Positions 26,573 to 37,220 of a DNA stretch of 64,000 nt are shown one piece after another. Position 1 is the first letter of the stretch. Each line of letters opens with the position of its first letter. A program made the translations under genes and the position numbers. The notes under the pieces are model-generated. The model was not told the DNA's origin. It was given only the letters and a program-made list of their open reading frames with translations, and made no database searches. This DNA is from Corynebacterium anserum (GTDB taxonomy: Bacteria > Actinomycetota > Actinomycetes > Mycobacteriales > Mycobacteriaceae): contig NZ_CP046883.1 of the NCBI RefSeq assembly GCF_014262665.1, positions 806,001 through 870,000 on the forward strand, read 5' to 3'.

Positions 26573-28083
26573 TTGAGTTAACTATTGGAGAAATCGCCAC
26601 CGTCACGGGCGGCCAACTGATCAACGGGGCGGATGCAGATGCGGTTATTACCGGGCCTGTGGAATTTGATTCCCGCGCCATTACCCCTGGAAGCATTTTC
26701 ATGGCACTGCCAGGCGCGCGAGTGGACGGACATGCTTTCTGTGAAGGTGCCTTGAGAAACGGTGCGGGACTGCTCCTCGTCGGGCATCCAGTCGAAGAAC
26801 CAGCATTGCTGGCGGCGCCAGCTGAAACAACACCGGAGGCATCGAATGCCACCGCTTTTGAACACGATAGTGATGGTTATGGAGCGGCAGTTTTGGCTGC
26901 CGTGGACCGACTTGCTCGGTACAACACGGATCGCCTCGCGGAAGAAGAGGGAATGACCGTGGTGGGGGTGACTGGATCCGCTGGTAAGACGTCCACTAAG
27001 GATCTCATCGGCGCGGTGTTGCGCACGGCCGGGGAAACGGTAGCACCCCCAGGAAGCTTTAATAACGAGATCGGCCTGCCCTATACAGCGTTGAGAGCCG
27101 GTCGTAGTACGCGATTCCTCGTATCTGAGATGTCAGCCCGAGGGGTGGGCCATATTCGCCACTTGACCGAAGTTACCCCTCCACACATCGGCGTAGTGCT
27201 TAATGTGGGCTCGGCACACCTCGGGGAATTTGGTTCTCGAGAGGCTATCGCGCAGGCCAAGGGTGAGCTGGTGGAAGCCCTACCTTCCGATGGCGTGGCC
27301 GTGCTCAATACAGATGACGACCAGGTCAGTGCGATGGAGTCACGCACGGCTGCTCGAGTGGTGCGGTATTCAACATCCGAGGCAGCAGGTCAGGCGGGAC
27401 AAGCGGACTACTATGCCACAAACATCACACTCGACGAAGTCGCCCGCGCTGCATTTGACCTGCATCACCCACACGGAGAGCCGGTGCATGTTCACTTAGG
27501 AGTCTTTGGAGTACATCAAGTATCCAACGCGCTTGCTGCGGCTGCGGTCGGCATGGAGACAGGAATCAGTCCGCACACGGTGGCTCAAGCGCTGTCTGAG
27601 CATGTTGCTGCCAGTGCCAACCGCATGGATGTGCGAACCCGTGCGGATGGTGTGACAATCATCAACGATTCCTATAACGCCAACCCGGAATCCATGCGTG
27701 CTGGCATTGAAGCTCTCGCCTACACCTCTGGTGGCAGGGCAGAGGCTTCCAGCTGGGCCGTGTTGGGACAGATGGGTGAGCTGGGCGAGGAAGGAACTGA
27801 CGAACACTCCGAGTTGGGTGAGTTCTTGGGGTCCCGTGGCGTAGATAATGTGATCGTGGTTGGCAATGGCGTTAATCAACGCGCGTTGTTTGAATCGGCA
27901 AAATCCGCGGGGATTAACACGCGTCTAGTCGAAAATATCGATGCTGCTGTGAACATGATTGACTTGGAACTGCGCCCTCGTGACGTGGTGTTAGTGAAAG
28001 CCTCTTATGCTGACGGGCTGTGGGGCGTTGCTGAAGGACTGCTGGCTAGTCGCCGCATTGGTCAGACAGAAGGAGAGAACTAA
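26569..28083 (+). CDS. murF: UDP-MurNAc-tripeptide:D-Ala-D-Ala ligase MurF
   Basis: MurF completes the pentapeptide precursor by adding D-alanyl-D-alanine. The 504-residue protein has the Mur-ligase P-loop GVTGSAGKTSTKD (about 133-145), FNNEIGLPYT for substrate contact, and INDSYNANPESM in the C-terminal half. It begins inside the murE stop. A stretch around residues 80-105 is Ala/Thr-rich and looks like an insertion between the N-terminal domain and the ATP domain. mraY follows after 3 bp. Confidence 0.96.
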   Translation: MIELTIGEIATVTGGQLINGADADAVITGPVEFDSRAITPGSIFMALPGARVDGHAFCEGALRNGAGLLLVGHPVEEPALLAAPAETTPEASNATAFEHDSDGYGAAVLAAVDRLARYNTDRLAEEEGMTVVGVTGSAGKTSTKDLIGAVLRTAGETVAPPGSFNNEIGLPYTALRAGRSTRFLVSEMSARGVGHIRHLTEVTPPHIGVVLNVGSAHLGEFGSREAIAQAKGELVEALPSDGVAVLNTDDDQVSAMESRTAARVVRYSTSEAAGQAGQADYYATNITLDEVARAAFDLHHPHGEPVHVHLGVFGVHQVSNALAAAAVGMETGISPHTVAQALSEHVAASANRMDVRTRADGVTIINDSYNANPESMRAGIEALAYTSGGRAEASSWAVLGQMGELGEEGTDEHSELGEFLGSRGVDNVIVVGNGVNQRALFESAKSAGINTRLVENIDAAVNMIDLELRPRDVVLVKASYADGLWGVAEGLLASRRIGQTEGEN

Positions 28084-28086
28084 ACA

Positions 28087-29187
28087 ATGATGCAGATTTT
28101 CATCGCCGGGTTCACTGCGTTCCTGGTCGCGGTGTTCCTCACTCCGGTGTTGATCCGCAAGTTCTCTGCCGAAGGCCTGGGACAAGAGATTCGGGAGGAT
28201 GGACCGCAGTCCCACCTAAAAAAGCGCGGAACTCCTACCATGGGCGGTATCGCCATTTTGTCCGGGATCCTCGTGGGTTATTTAATTGCGGCCGTGGTTG
28301 GGCTGGTTACCACTGGCGCTGGCCCGGGAGCATCCGGCTGGCTAGTGCTGGGGTTGACGCTCGCGCTGGGCGGCGTGGGATTTGCTGACGACTACATCAA
28401 GTTGGTTATGGGTCGTAACCTTGGTTTGAATGCCCGGGTCAAATTGCTGTGCCAACTGGTCGTCGCCATCGTGTTCGGCATGCTGGTTCTTCAGTTCCCC
28501 GATCACAACGGACTGACCCCGGCCTCGACCCAGTTGTCTTTCATCCGCGATATTTCCACTTTTAACATCGCTATAGGTGGTGCTGTTATCGGAACATTTT
28601 TGTTCCTCTTGTTTATTTACATCGTCATTTCTGCCTGGTCTAATGCCGTTAACCTAACCGATGGCCTCGATGGCCTGGCGTCCGGTGTGACTGCTGTGGT
28701 GATGGCCTCCTACGTGCTCATTACTTTCTGGCAGTTCCGCAACTCTTGTGCTCACGGAGCAGCGGTGGGTTGCTATTCGGTACGCGACCCTCTGGATTTG
28801 GCCATCTTAGCTTCTGCAGCTTTGGGTGCGTGCCTGGGCTTTTTATGGTGGAACGCCTCTCCAGCGAAAATCTTCATGGGCGATACTGGATCTCTTGCCC
28901 TGGGAGGTTTGGTCGCTGGTCTGTCGATCACCACCCACACGGAGCTGTTGATGATCATCATTGGTGGCATCTTCGTGGCAGAGGCCGCATCCGTGGTCAT
29001 TCAGGTGGTGTCTTTCAAGTCCACCGGTAAGCGCGTGTTCCGTATGGCACCGGTGCATCACCACTTTGAAAATGGTGGATGGGCGGAAACCACGGTCGTT
29101 GTTCGGTTCTGGCTGATCGCGGCGCTTCTCGCCATGAGCGGCTTTGGCCTATTTTATGGACAGTGGCTTACCGTTACTGGCTTTTAG
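28087..29187 (+). CDS. mraY: Phospho-MurNAc-pentapeptide transferase MraY
   Basis: This polytopic membrane enzyme transfers the MurNAc-pentapeptide phosphate to undecaprenyl or decaprenyl phosphate to form lipid I. The 366-residue protein has about ten membrane helices and the catalytic motifs [35 protein letters not shown] and HHHFE. GAAGGAGAG ends 9 nt before ATG 28087, overlapping the murF end. A 99-bp gap follows, with a short hairpin (29239-29256). Confidence 0.97.
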   Translation: MMQIFIAGFTAFLVAVFLTPVLIRKFSAEGLGQEIREDGPQSHLKKRGTPTMGGIAILSGILVGYLIAAVVGLVTTGAGPGASGWLVLGLTLALGGVGFADDYIKLVMGRNLGLNARVKLLCQLVVAIVFGMLVLQFPDHNGLTPASTQLSFIRDISTFNIAIGGAVIGTFLFLLFIYIVISAWSNAVNLTDGLDGLASGVTAVVMASYVLITFWQFRNSCAHGAAVGCYSVRDPLDLAILASAALGACLGFLWWNASPAKIFMGDTGSLALGGLVAGLSITTHTELLMIIIGGIFVAEAASVVIQVVSFKSTGKRVFRMAPVHHHFENGGWAETTVVVRFWLIAALLAMSGFGLFYGQWLTVTGF

Positions 29188-29286
29188 TAATGCCCGTCTA
29201 GTTTTGTGTTTCTTCTTTTCTCGACGCCACCGCGTCTTCGGTTCTTAAGGGAACCGGAATTCACCTCATAAGGAGTTGTTGCCGCC

Positions 29287-30786
29287 ATGACTTCAGCACA
29301 ATCCTTCCTCAGTCCAGCCGAAGCTCTGGAGATCATGCGTTCGCGCCCTGTACTGGTAGCAGGTGCAGGAGTGGCCGGACGTGGCGTCGTGAGTATGCTC
29401 CATGAGCTCGGCGCTGAAATAACCGTCGCTGACGATCATGTCACCGCCGAAAATGCACCCGATCCGAGTGCCTCATACATCACGGTTGAACAGGCCGTTC
29501 GCCGGGTGACGGGTGATGAACCTCCAGCGCTTGTGATCACCTCCCCTGGATGGAGGCCAGATTCCCCGCTGTTGGTCAGTGCACATGAATTCGGGGTGCC
29601 TGTCATCGGTGATATCGAAGCAGCATGGCTCGCGGACCAAGCTGGGGCCTTTGGGCCGACGCGTCGCTGGATGGCTATCACAGGTACCAATGGGAAGACC
29701 ACAACAACTGCCATGTTGACTGCAATGTTCGTCGCTGATGGTCAGGCGGCGGTTGCAGTCGGCAATATCGGCACTCCACCCGGGGTGGCTCTCACAACGG
29801 AGGCGGCTGGTAACCCAAGGGTTGATGTGCTGGTGGCTGAAGTATCCAGTTTTCAGCTTCACTGGGCACCGAGCTTCCGTCCTGATGTCGGTTGTCTTTT
29901 GAATCTCGCGGAAGACCATTTGGATTGGCACGGTAGCTTCGAGAACTACGCAGATGACAAAGCACGTGTTCTGCGAGCCGGCACGGCCGTTATTCCTGCA
30001 CAGGAACCGGAGGTGTGGCGGACAATTGAACGTCTCCACAGGGCACCGGCGCAAAGTTCCCCGCTATGGGATTGTGCCTATGCTTTCAGCACAACCTCCG
30101 AGTTGGGGGAGATGGCGTCGATCGACAAGAAAAACATCGGGTTGGAAAACACGGTGACGGTCATCGATGGGTGGATCGTTGAATCGGATGCCTCGGGTAA
30201 GCAGAAGGTGCTTGCTTCTGCGGAAGGGATTTCTCCTCCGGGGCCAGCCGGTGTGGCAGATGCCGCTGCCGCCGCAGCCATGGCTCGCAGTGCTGGAGTG
30301 GATGCAGAAAGCATTGCTACTGCCCTAAAGAACTTTACCGTGCAGGCGCACCGTGGTCAGATCGTTTACAGCAGCGAGGGAATTACCTGGATCGATAACT
30401 CTAAAGCCACTAATCCACACGCTGCGGCGGCCGCTCTGCGCGGCCAAAGTAACGTGGTGTGGGTTGCCGGAGGGCAACTCAAAGGCGCCTCCGTAACGGA
30501 GCTGATTGAAGAGGTTAAAGATTCTTTGAAGGCTGTGGTCGTACTCGGCGTGGATCGGAAGGTCATCGCCGAAGCCATGGATACAATCGCACCAAACGTA
30601 GACGTTGCAGTCGTTGACAGCACTGACCCGCATGAGGCGATGGAACGAGTAGTCAGGGCTGCGCGCCAGTACGCCGACGATGGCGATAGCGTGATCTTGG
30701 CTCCAGCGGCGGCGTCCCTCGACATGTATACCGGAATGAGCCAGCGAGGCGATCTATTCGCTGAATACGCCATGAAAGGCAACTGA
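29287..30786 (+). CDS. murD: UDP-MurNAc-L-alanine:D-glutamate ligase MurD
   Basis: MurD adds D-glutamate as the second stem-peptide residue. The 499-residue protein has an N-terminal Rossmann region (VLVAGAGVAGRGVV), the P-loop ITGTNGKTTTTAML (131-144), EVSSFQL, NLAEDHLDWHG and WIDNSKATNPHA. AAGGAG lies about 11 nt before ATG 29287. Its stop codon overlaps the ftsW start by one base, so the two are translationally coupled. The 99-bp upstream gap may hold an extra promoter, but none is clear. Confidence 0.96.
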   Translation: MTSAQSFLSPAEALEIMRSRPVLVAGAGVAGRGVVSMLHELGAEITVADDHVTAENAPDPSASYITVEQAVRRVTGDEPPALVITSPGWRPDSPLLVSAHEFGVPVIGDIEAAWLADQAGAFGPTRRWMAITGTNGKTTTTAMLTAMFVADGQAAVAVGNIGTPPGVALTTEAAGNPRVDVLVAEVSSFQLHWAPSFRPDVGCLLNLAEDHLDWHGSFENYADDKARVLRAGTAVIPAQEPEVWRTIERLHRAPAQSSPLWDCAYAFSTTSELGEMASIDKKNIGLENTVTVIDGWIVESDASGKQKVLASAEGISPPGPAGVADAAAAAAMARSAGVDAESIATALKNFTVQAHRGQIVYSSEGITWIDNSKATNPHAAAAALRGQSNVVWVAGGQLKGASVTELIEEVKDSLKAVVVLGVDRKVIAEAMDTIAPNVDVAVVDSTDPHEAMERVVRAARQYADDGDSVILAPAAASLDMYTGMSQRGDLFAEYAMKGN

Positions 30787-32378
30787 TGACGGCACCCGCA
30801 CCTGATCGCAAACATCCGCAGGCGAAGAAAAAGCAGGCACCCAACGAGCGTCGCTCTGCCGCCTCATCCTTGAATGCCGTGGCGGGTTTTATCTCCCGGG
30901 TTTTGTCCAAACCACAAACTGATTACCTGGTGATACTCACAGTGACGGTACTGCTCGTGGGACTCGGCCTCACCATGGTGCTCAGTTCCTCCATGGTGAC
31001 CTCCCGCTCCAGTGGCGGAACGGTGTTCACAGAATTCAGCCGCCAGTCGCTAATCGTGCTAGTCGGTCTGGTGTCCATGTGGTTTACCATGCGCATCAGA
31101 CCCCAAACTATTCGCCGACTCTCGCGCTTACTGGTGATAGTGGCTTTCGCTTTGCTGGTTGCGGTGTTGATCCCGGGAATCGGTGTGGGCGCTGAAGAGG
31201 TGGGTTCCAACTCGTGGATCCGCATTGGTTCGGTCGGTATTCAACCGTCGGAGGTTGCCAAATTAGCGTTGGCAGTGTGGGGCTCCGCGTCTATAGCTAA
31301 GCGCCTGCACCAGAGTAAAGATATGCGTGTGGTGTTGGGACCCACCCTAGGGCTTGGCGCGATGATGCTGCTAGCCGTTCTTCTTCAAAAAGACCTTGGC
31401 ATGATGATGTCCGTTGGCATCGTTTTGCTTGCCCTGGCTTTCTTCGCTGGTGTCAATGCGCGCTTGTTCTACGCAATGTTAGCGGCGGTGGGAGTCATTG
31501 GCTTGGCGGCAACCATCGAGCAGGCCTATCGTTCAGCACGTTTTACAACATGGATTGAAACTTTGCTATTGAACTTTAAAGATGGTTCAACCCAAGGAGC
31601 GGCGTATCAATCCCACCAGGGAATTCTCAGCCTCTCCGATGGGGGACTTACCGGCCTGGGGCTGGGACAATCTCGCGCCAAGTGGTTCTACCTGCCGGAG
31701 GCCACCAACGACTTTATCTTCGCCGTCGTCGGGGAAGAACTGGGCTTCCTCGGTGCAATGGCGGTGGTTGTGCTTTTCGCACTGCTAGGCTGGTTCGGAA
31801 TTCGTACGGCGTTGGCTCACACTGACCCATTCATGCGTACCCTTGCGGCGACATTGACCTTGGGGGTTGTTGTCCAGGCTTTCTTCAACATGGGCTATGT
31901 GGTGGGGTTGTGGCCGATGACCGGTGTGCAGTTGCCACTGATTTCTGCCGGCGGTTCCTCAGCAGTGATTACGCTGATGTCCCTCGGTCTCTTGGCCAAC
32001 TGTGCACGTCATGAACCGGCTGCCGTGTCTTCCATGCAGCATGAAGGACGTCCACTGGTCGATCGTTTGTTGTTCCTGCCGGAACCGCAGATCGTGATCG
32101 CTGGTACAGAACGCCGTGTCGAGCGCAGAAACACTACTCATCGTTATGGCGACCCTGTGACTCGTCAACGTGGTACTGCTGGTCGTACTAGTCAAGACGT
32201 AAGGAAAGACCGCGACCGTCTGGCAGAGTCTAAGCGGCGCAACGGAACTGAGACCATGGAACGTGGCTACGATGGACGCAGACGCAGCGCTTTGCCACAG
32301 GCGCGCAAACCGCGTAGCAACTATGGCAGGTCGTTGCATTCTGATCATTTTCATCGTCCGGATTCAAGGAGGCATTAG
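30786..32378 (+). CDS. ftsW: Septal peptidoglycan polymerase FtsW (SEDS family)
   Basis: This SEDS glycosyltransferase polymerises lipid II at the septum together with FtsI. The 530-residue protein has about ten membrane helices and the SEDS blocks SNSWIRIGSVGIQPSEVAKL, YQSHQGILSLSDGGLTGLGL, NDFIFAVVGEELGFLG and the final QLPLISAGGSS. It ends in a highly basic cytoplasmic tail of about 110 residues (about 420-530) with many Arg residues. Tails of this kind in actinobacteria bind the FtsZ C-terminus; that role here is inference. The murG ribosome-binding site overlaps its end. Confidence 0.95.
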   Translation: MTAPAPDRKHPQAKKKQAPNERRSAASSLNAVAGFISRVLSKPQTDYLVILTVTVLLVGLGLTMVLSSSMVTSRSSGGTVFTEFSRQSLIVLVGLVSMWFTMRIRPQTIRRLSRLLVIVAFALLVAVLIPGIGVGAEEVGSNSWIRIGSVGIQPSEVAKLALAVWGSASIAKRLHQSKDMRVVLGPTLGLGAMMLLAVLLQKDLGMMMSVGIVLLALAFFAGVNARLFYAMLAAVGVIGLAATIEQAYRSARFTTWIETLLLNFKDGSTQGAAYQSHQGILSLSDGGLTGLGLGQSRAKWFYLPEATNDFIFAVVGEELGFLGAMAVVVLFALLGWFGIRTALAHTDPFMRTLAATLTLGVVVQAFFNMGYVVGLWPMTGVQLPLISAGGSSAVITLMSLGLLANCARHEPAAVSSMQHEGRPLVDRLLFLPEPQIVIAGTERRVERRNTTHRYGDPVTRQRGTAGRTSQDVRKDRDRLAESKRRNGTETMERGYDGRRRSALPQARKPRSNYGRSLHSDHFHRPDSRRH

Positions 32379-32384
32379 CCCCAT

Positions 32385-33491
32385 ATGACTGAACCATTAT
32401 CCGTCGTTGTCGCCGGTGGAGGTACGGCAGGCCACATTGAGCCCGCTCTGGCAGTCGCTGAGGCGGTGCGTTCTTTGGTTCCGGAAGCACGCATCACCGC
32501 GTTGGGAACCGCACGTGGGCTGGAGACAACTCTGGTTCCTGCGCGTGGATTCGATCTCACCCTTATCCCCCCAGTTCCGGTACCCCGCACACTGAATAAG
32601 GATGTGGTGACCCTTCCTTTTCGCTTGCAGAAGGCTTTGGGTGAAACCCGGAAAATTCTCAAGGAAGTCAAAGCGGATGTTGTGATTGGTTTTGGCGGCT
32701 ATGTATGTGCTCCCGCATATCTGGCAGCCAAATCCTTGGGCATTCCAATTTTCATCCATGAGGCTAATGCTCGCGCGGGCATGGCCAATAAACTCGGTGC
32801 GAAGCTCGGTGGAACAGCGCTCGCTGCGGTGGAGGAATCTGGACTTCGCGCGGATATTGTGGGCATCCCGGTACGTGAATCAGTGCTCAATCTCGATCGG
32901 GAGGCGTTGCGCAGTGAGGCTCGCAGGTTCTTCGGCCTTGATGAAGATGCTCCGGTGTTGTTGGTAACAGGTGGCTCACAGGGCGCTCGTTCGATCAATG
33001 ACGCGATGATGGGCGCTGCACAAATTCTCGCCGACGCACAAATTGGTGTATTGCATGCTTATGGCAAGAAAAACGAGTGTTCGGTGTCCACCCACGGGGG
33101 GCCGCCGTATGTTGCTGTGCCCTACATTGACCGCATGGATTTGGCCTTGGCAGCTGCGGATATGATTCTGTGCCGTGCCGGCGCAATGACTGTTGCTGAG
33201 GTGTCCGCCGTGGGGCTGCCGGCAGTCTATGTTCCCCTGCCACACGGTAACGGTGAACAAGAGCTGAACGCTCGTCCAATTGTGGAGGCCGGTGGTGGCG
33301 TGATTGTGGCTGACTCCGAGCTGACTCCCGAGGCAGTGGCGCGTGAGGTCGTTCCGTTGCTGCGGGATAAGGAGAGGCTCGAGATTGCAAGTAAGGCTGC
33401 GGCGAGGGCTGGTCACCGCGACGCGGCCAGGAAAATTGCCGAAAAGCTCGTCGCAGCGGCACGATCACACCACAAATATTCTGCGGCGTAG
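32385..33491 (+). CDS. murG: Lipid II synthase MurG (GlcNAc transferase, GT28)
   Basis: This peripheral membrane glycosyltransferase adds GlcNAc from UDP-GlcNAc to lipid I. The 368-residue protein has the N-terminal [18 protein letters not shown] loop, [28 protein letters not shown], the [12 protein letters not shown] loop and the donor site [17 protein letters not shown] with [14 protein letters not shown] strong AAGGAGG lies about 11 nt before the start, inside the ftsW end. It is followed by murC after about 80 bp. Confidence 0.97.
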   Translation: MTEPLSVVVAGGGTAGHIEPALAVAEAVRSLVPEARITALGTARGLETTLVPARGFDLTLIPPVPVPRTLNKDVVTLPFRLQKALGETRKILKEVKADVVIGFGGYVCAPAYLAAKSLGIPIFIHEANARAGMANKLGAKLGGTALAAVEESGLRADIVGIPVRESVLNLDREALRSEARRFFGLDEDAPVLLVTGGSQGARSINDAMMGAAQILADAQIGVLHAYGKKNECSVSTHGGPPYVAVPYIDRMDLALAAADMILCRAGAMTVAEVSAVGLPAVYVPLPHGNGEQELNARPIVEAGGGVIVADSELTPEAVAREVVPLLRDKERLEIASKAAARAGHRDAARKIAEKLVAAARSHHKYSAA

Positions 33492-33572
33492 TACGTCGAC
33501 TCCATCATTGGTCGAGATTTTTCCGCGTTGCGCCCAAACTTCTTCGTTTCCTCGCGAAAGGCTTATCTTGAG

Positions 33573-35036
33573 ATGACGATCCCCTCTGTTGACCTCGCTC
33601 GCGTACACATGGTGGGTATTGGGGGTGCTGGCATGTCCGGCATCGCCCGTATTCTCTTAGCTCGTGGCTATCGGGTCACTGGCTCCGATATGAAGGATTC
33701 CCGCAGCATTTTGGCTCTTCGCAGTGCGGGGGCTGAGATAGCCATTGGCCACGGTGCGGAGAACCTGGATCTCTTGGGCGAAAAGCCAACGGTTGTGGTG
33801 ACCTCTTTTGCTGCCATACCGCAGGATAACCCTGAGCTATCGGCTGCACGCGACGCTGGTATCCCTGTTATTCGCCGTTCTGATGTATTGGCATTGTTGA
33901 TGCAGGATCGGCGTGCGCTGCTGCTAGCTGGTACCCATGGAAAAACCTCTACAACCTCTATGGCTGTGGCGGCTTTGCAGGCTGCTGGCTTTGATCCCTC
34001 TTTTGCCATCGGTGGACAGCTTAACCGGGCGGGCACGAATGCCCATCACGGTACCGGGGACGTGTTCATTGCTGAGGCCGATGAGTCCGATGGGTCATTT
34101 TTGTCCTACAGCCCTCAGGTTGCTGTGGTTACTAATGTGGAACCGGATCATCTGGATTACTTCGGTACGGAGGATGCGTACCGTGAGGTATTCGAGAAGT
34201 TTGCGCAACGCGTACTGCCCGGTGGCTCGTTGGTTGTCTGTCTCGACGACGCCGGGGCTGCCGAACTAGCCCATCGTGCTCTTGCCCAGGGTATAGAGGA
34301 CGTGCCTGTGGACGTTGTGGGCTACGGCACTCGTGCAGCAATAGACGCTCATCCCGAGGTGAAGGCCGGTGCCATCGTAGAACAAATGACGGTCTCCCCG
34401 CAGGGGACGGTGGTGAGCATCACGCTCCCACATTATGACGTAACTCTCGACTTCACTGTGCATATTCCGGGTTCCCACATGGTGCTCAATGCCACTGCGG
34501 CAATCCTGGGTGGTATGTTGTTGGGCGGAGATGCACACAAGTTGGCGGAGGGGATCGGTAGTTTCGACGGGGTGCGTCGTCGCTTCGAATACCATGGCGA
34601 GGAAGCCGGAGTGCAGGTCTATGACGATTATGCACATCATCCGACAGAAATCACCGCGGTACTCACTGCGGCGCGAGAGCGAGTGAAGGCCACTGGTCGT
34701 GGCCGGGTGATCGCAGTATTTCAGCCGCATTTGTATTCCCGCACGATGAATTTTGCGCAGGAGTTTGGAGAAGCACTTTCTTTGGCGGACGACGTGATCC
34801 TCATGGAGATTTTCGGTGCACGTGAACAGCCCGTTGAGGGTGTGGATTCCCGTATCATCGGTGAGCACATTGCCGGATCATGGAGTTATCAGCCGGTTTT
34901 CAACGCTGTTCCTGCCGATGTGGTCATGCGAGCTAAGCCGGGTGATGTGGTGATGACAATTGGCGCCGGTACGGTCACTATGCTTGCGGATGAGATTCTT
35001 CGCGCTCTGGCGGAATCTCACCCCGGGGAGCAGTAA
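33573..35036 (+). CDS. murC: UDP-MurNAc:L-alanine ligase MurC
   Basis: MurC starts stem-peptide assembly on UDP-MurNAc. I begin at ATG 33573 because GAAAGGC lies 10 nt upstream and [20 protein letters not shown] matches the usual family start; a TTG at 33528 would add 15 unlikely residues. The 487-residue protein has the Rossmann [14 protein letters not shown], the P-loop [12 protein letters not shown] (119-130), [21 protein letters not shown] and [10 protein letters not shown]. It precedes ftsQ by 15 bp. No ddl gene lies between them, unlike in some bacteria. Confidence 0.96.
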   Translation: MTIPSVDLARVHMVGIGGAGMSGIARILLARGYRVTGSDMKDSRSILALRSAGAEIAIGHGAENLDLLGEKPTVVVTSFAAIPQDNPELSAARDAGIPVIRRSDVLALLMQDRRALLLAGTHGKTSTTSMAVAALQAAGFDPSFAIGGQLNRAGTNAHHGTGDVFIAEADESDGSFLSYSPQVAVVTNVEPDHLDYFGTEDAYREVFEKFAQRVLPGGSLVVCLDDAGAAELAHRALAQGIEDVPVDVVGYGTRAAIDAHPEVKAGAIVEQMTVSPQGTVVSITLPHYDVTLDFTVHIPGSHMVLNATAAILGGMLLGGDAHKLAEGIGSFDGVRRRFEYHGEEAGVQVYDDYAHHPTEITAVLTAARERVKATGRGRVIAVFQPHLYSRTMNFAQEFGEALSLADDVILMEIFGAREQPVEGVDSRIIGEHIAGSWSYQPVFNAVPADVVMRAKPGDVVMTIGAGTVTMLADEILRALAESHPGEQ

Positions 35037-35051
35037 GGAAGAGGAGACGTA

Positions 35052-35723
35052 GTGAACACGCGCGCAAAGCGGCGCCTGCCCGCCATCATCGCAGGGCTTG
35101 TGGTTGTGTTGGCAGCCGTGGGCGTCCTTGCGTATTTCTTTCCGCTTCTGAAGGTAGGCCAGATCAACGTTGAAGGCACGGTGAATGCCGACGTGGCTCA
35201 GATACAGGATGCTTCTGGTATCGCCACCGGTGACAACATGTTGCGTTTGGACACTTCAGGTGCTGCGCAGACAATCGCACATGTTCCATGGGTGGAGAAG
35301 GTTACTGTTTCTCGTCACTGGCCGACGTCCGTAAACATTTCGATTACAGAGCATCGTGGCGTCGGGGTAATAAACCGCGGTGGCACATTGTATGACGTGA
35401 ACGAACACGGCCAGATTTTTCTCCAGGGGGCTGCTCCGGAAGGTGCCGTGGAGTTTAAGAATGTCGACCCTCAGGATTCGGCTGCTGTGAAAGCTGCTGC
35501 GGACGCGGTGGTTGCACTGTCTCCAGAATTAGTGGGGCAGTTGGACCGCGTTGAAGCGAAGAGTGCCGAAAGCGTTGAACTTTTCTTCCATGATGGGCGG
35601 CGTGTTTTTTGGGGATCATCCGAGCGCGCTTCCGAAAAAGCAGAGGCTACCAGGGTTGTTTTAACCCGAGAGGGTCAGGAATGGAATGTGTCTAACCCGG
35701 CCATGCCCACAGTGCGAACCTAA
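35052..35723 (+). CDS. ftsQ: Cell division protein FtsQ
   Basis: FtsQ is a bitopic membrane protein that links FtsL/DivIC-type proteins to the septal synthase. The 223-residue product has a short basic cytoplasmic end (KRRLP), a membrane helix at about 11-31, a POTRA domain (LKVGQINVEGTVNADVAQIQ at about 34-100) and the beta domain to the end. The start is GTG 35052 with GGAAGAGGAGA upstream. The cytoplasmic part is very short compared with mycobacterial FtsQ. A 151-bp gap before ftsZ probably contains a separate ftsZ promoter. Confidence 0.93.
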   Translation: MNTRAKRRLPAIIAGLVVVLAAVGVLAYFFPLLKVGQINVEGTVNADVAQIQDASGIATGDNMLRLDTSGAAQTIAHVPWVEKVTVSRHWPTSVNISITEHRGVGVINRGGTLYDVNEHGQIFLQGAAPEGAVEFKNVDPQDSAAVKAAADAVVALSPELVGQLDRVEAKSAESVELFFHDGRRVFWGSSERASEKAEATRVVLTREGQEWNVSNPAMPTVRT

Positions 35724-35874
35724 AGTAGAACTTTAAACATACGACGCGCCACGAAAAATGAGCGCCGTAAATCCTTGTCTGGCGACGAAAATGGTGAGGA
35801 ACAGATCGGACTCCAAACCGCATCAAAAAGGCAACCAACAAAAGCATCAGGTACAAGGAAGGCGAAGCACTTAT

Positions 35875-37116
35875 ATGACCACTCCAGGAAACCACCTCGC
35901 TGAAATCAAGGTGGTCGGCGTTGGTGGTGGCGGCGTCAACGCTGTTAACCGCATGATCGATGAGAAGCTACAGGGTGTTGAGTTCATCGCCATCAACACC
36001 GACGCGCAGGCTCTCATGCTGACCGACGCCGATGTCAAGCTAGACATTGGACGCGAAGAGACACGTGGCCTCGGCGCTGGGGCTAACCCTGAGGTCGGTC
36101 GCAAATCAGCAGAAGATCATAAGGATCAGATTGAAGAGATCCTCTCTGGCGCTGATATGGTCTTCGTGACTGCGGGCGAAGGCGGTGGTACCGGTACCGG
36201 CGCTGCTCCAGTTGTAGCGAACATCGCTAAGAAGCAGAACGCTCTGACCGTGGGCGTTGTAACTCGCCCGTTCACCTTCGAAGGACGCCGTCGTGGAAAG
36301 CAGGCTCTAGAGGGCATCGAAGCTTTGCGTGAGGTGTGCGACACTCTCATCGTCATCCCTAACGATTCTTTGTTGCAGATGAGCGATGAGGAGCTCTCCA
36401 TGATGGAGGCCTTCCGCAAAGCTGATGAAGTGCTGTTGTCCGGTGTTGAAGGTATCACCAAGTTGATTACCACCCCCGGCGTGATCAACGTTGACTTCGC
36501 CGACGTGCGATCCGTGATGACCGACGCAGGTTCGGCCTTGATGGGCATTGGTACCGCCCGCGGCGAGAATCGAGCTGTGAAGGCCACCGAAACGGCCATT
36601 AACTCTCCATTGCTGGAGTCCACCATGAAGGGCGCTAAGGGTGTGTTGCTTTCCTTCGCTGGTGGTTCCGACTTGGGGCTGATGGAGGTTTCGCAGGCTG
36701 CGACCTTGGTTGAGGAATTAGCGGATGAGGAAGCGAATATCATCTTCGGTACGATCATCGACGATCAGCTCGGCGATGAAGTTCGCGTGACCGTGATCGC
36801 CACGGGTTTCGATGATTCCCCTTCGGCGGAGTCCAATGCTCAGCGCGGTGGAAAGCATCATGCAGCCACCAACCAACAGCAGGGTTCCTCCATTTTCGGC
36901 TCAGATCAGGCCCCGTCCGCACAACAACAGACAGCACAGGTACCACAGACTTCTGTGCAGCAGCCGACTGCTCAGCCACAGCAGAACTCGAGCTTTGCTC
37001 AGCGTTCGCGCTCCGATGTACCGCGGGGCAACGGCGGCGGTTTGTTCACCTCACGTCAGGATGATGTCGCCCCAGCCGATGACGGTGACGACCTGGACTT
37101 GCCAGATTTCAACTAA
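35875..37116 (+). CDS. ftsZ: Cell division GTPase FtsZ
   Basis: FtsZ polymerises at mid-cell to organise the septum. I start at ATG 35875, with AAGGAAGG about 11 nt upstream and the typical [20 protein letters not shown] beginning; an open frame to 35758 is not supported. The 413-residue protein has the tubulin signature [11 protein letters not shown] (103-113), the T7 loop [11 protein letters not shown], a Gln/Ser-rich linker at about 320-395, and the C-terminal peptide DDLDLPDFN, which binds SepF and FtsW. No FtsA gene is present, consistent with SepF acting as the membrane anchor. Confidence 0.98.
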   Translation: MTTPGNHLAEIKVVGVGGGGVNAVNRMIDEKLQGVEFIAINTDAQALMLTDADVKLDIGREETRGLGAGANPEVGRKSAEDHKDQIEEILSGADMVFVTAGEGGGTGTGAAPVVANIAKKQNALTVGVVTRPFTFEGRRRGKQALEGIEALREVCDTLIVIPNDSLLQMSDEELSMMEAFRKADEVLLSGVEGITKLITTPGVINVDFADVRSVMTDAGSALMGIGTARGENRAVKATETAINSPLLESTMKGAKGVLLSFAGGSDLGLMEVSQAATLVEELADEEANIIFGTIIDDQLGDEVRVTVIATGFDDSPSAESNAQRGGKHHAATNQQQGSSIFGSDQAPSAQQQTAQVPQTSVQQPTAQPQQNSSFAQRSRSDVPRGNGGGLFTSRQDDVAPADDGDDLDLPDFN

Positions 37117-37130
37117 AACTGCCACAACCT

Positions 37131-37165
37131 TCGCGGTGGTGGGCTGAGCAGAGAAACCACCGCGA
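37131..37165 (+). terminator. Hairpin after ftsZ
   Basis: TCGCGGTGGT (37131-37140) and ACCACCGCGA (37156-37165) form a perfect 10-bp stem with a 15-nt loop. No T-run follows, so it may stabilise the ftsZ mRNA end or act as a partial terminator before pgeF. Confidence 0.45.
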
Positions 37166-37220
37166 TGAAATCTCAGCCGAGAGCGATAAGCGGTAAATCG
37201 AGAGCGATACGCACGAAATA

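Noticed and set aside
35758..35874. Longer FtsZ starting at 35758
   Set aside because: The extra 39 residues are basic and unlike FtsZ; ATG 35875 has a good ribosome-binding site and the standard N-terminus.
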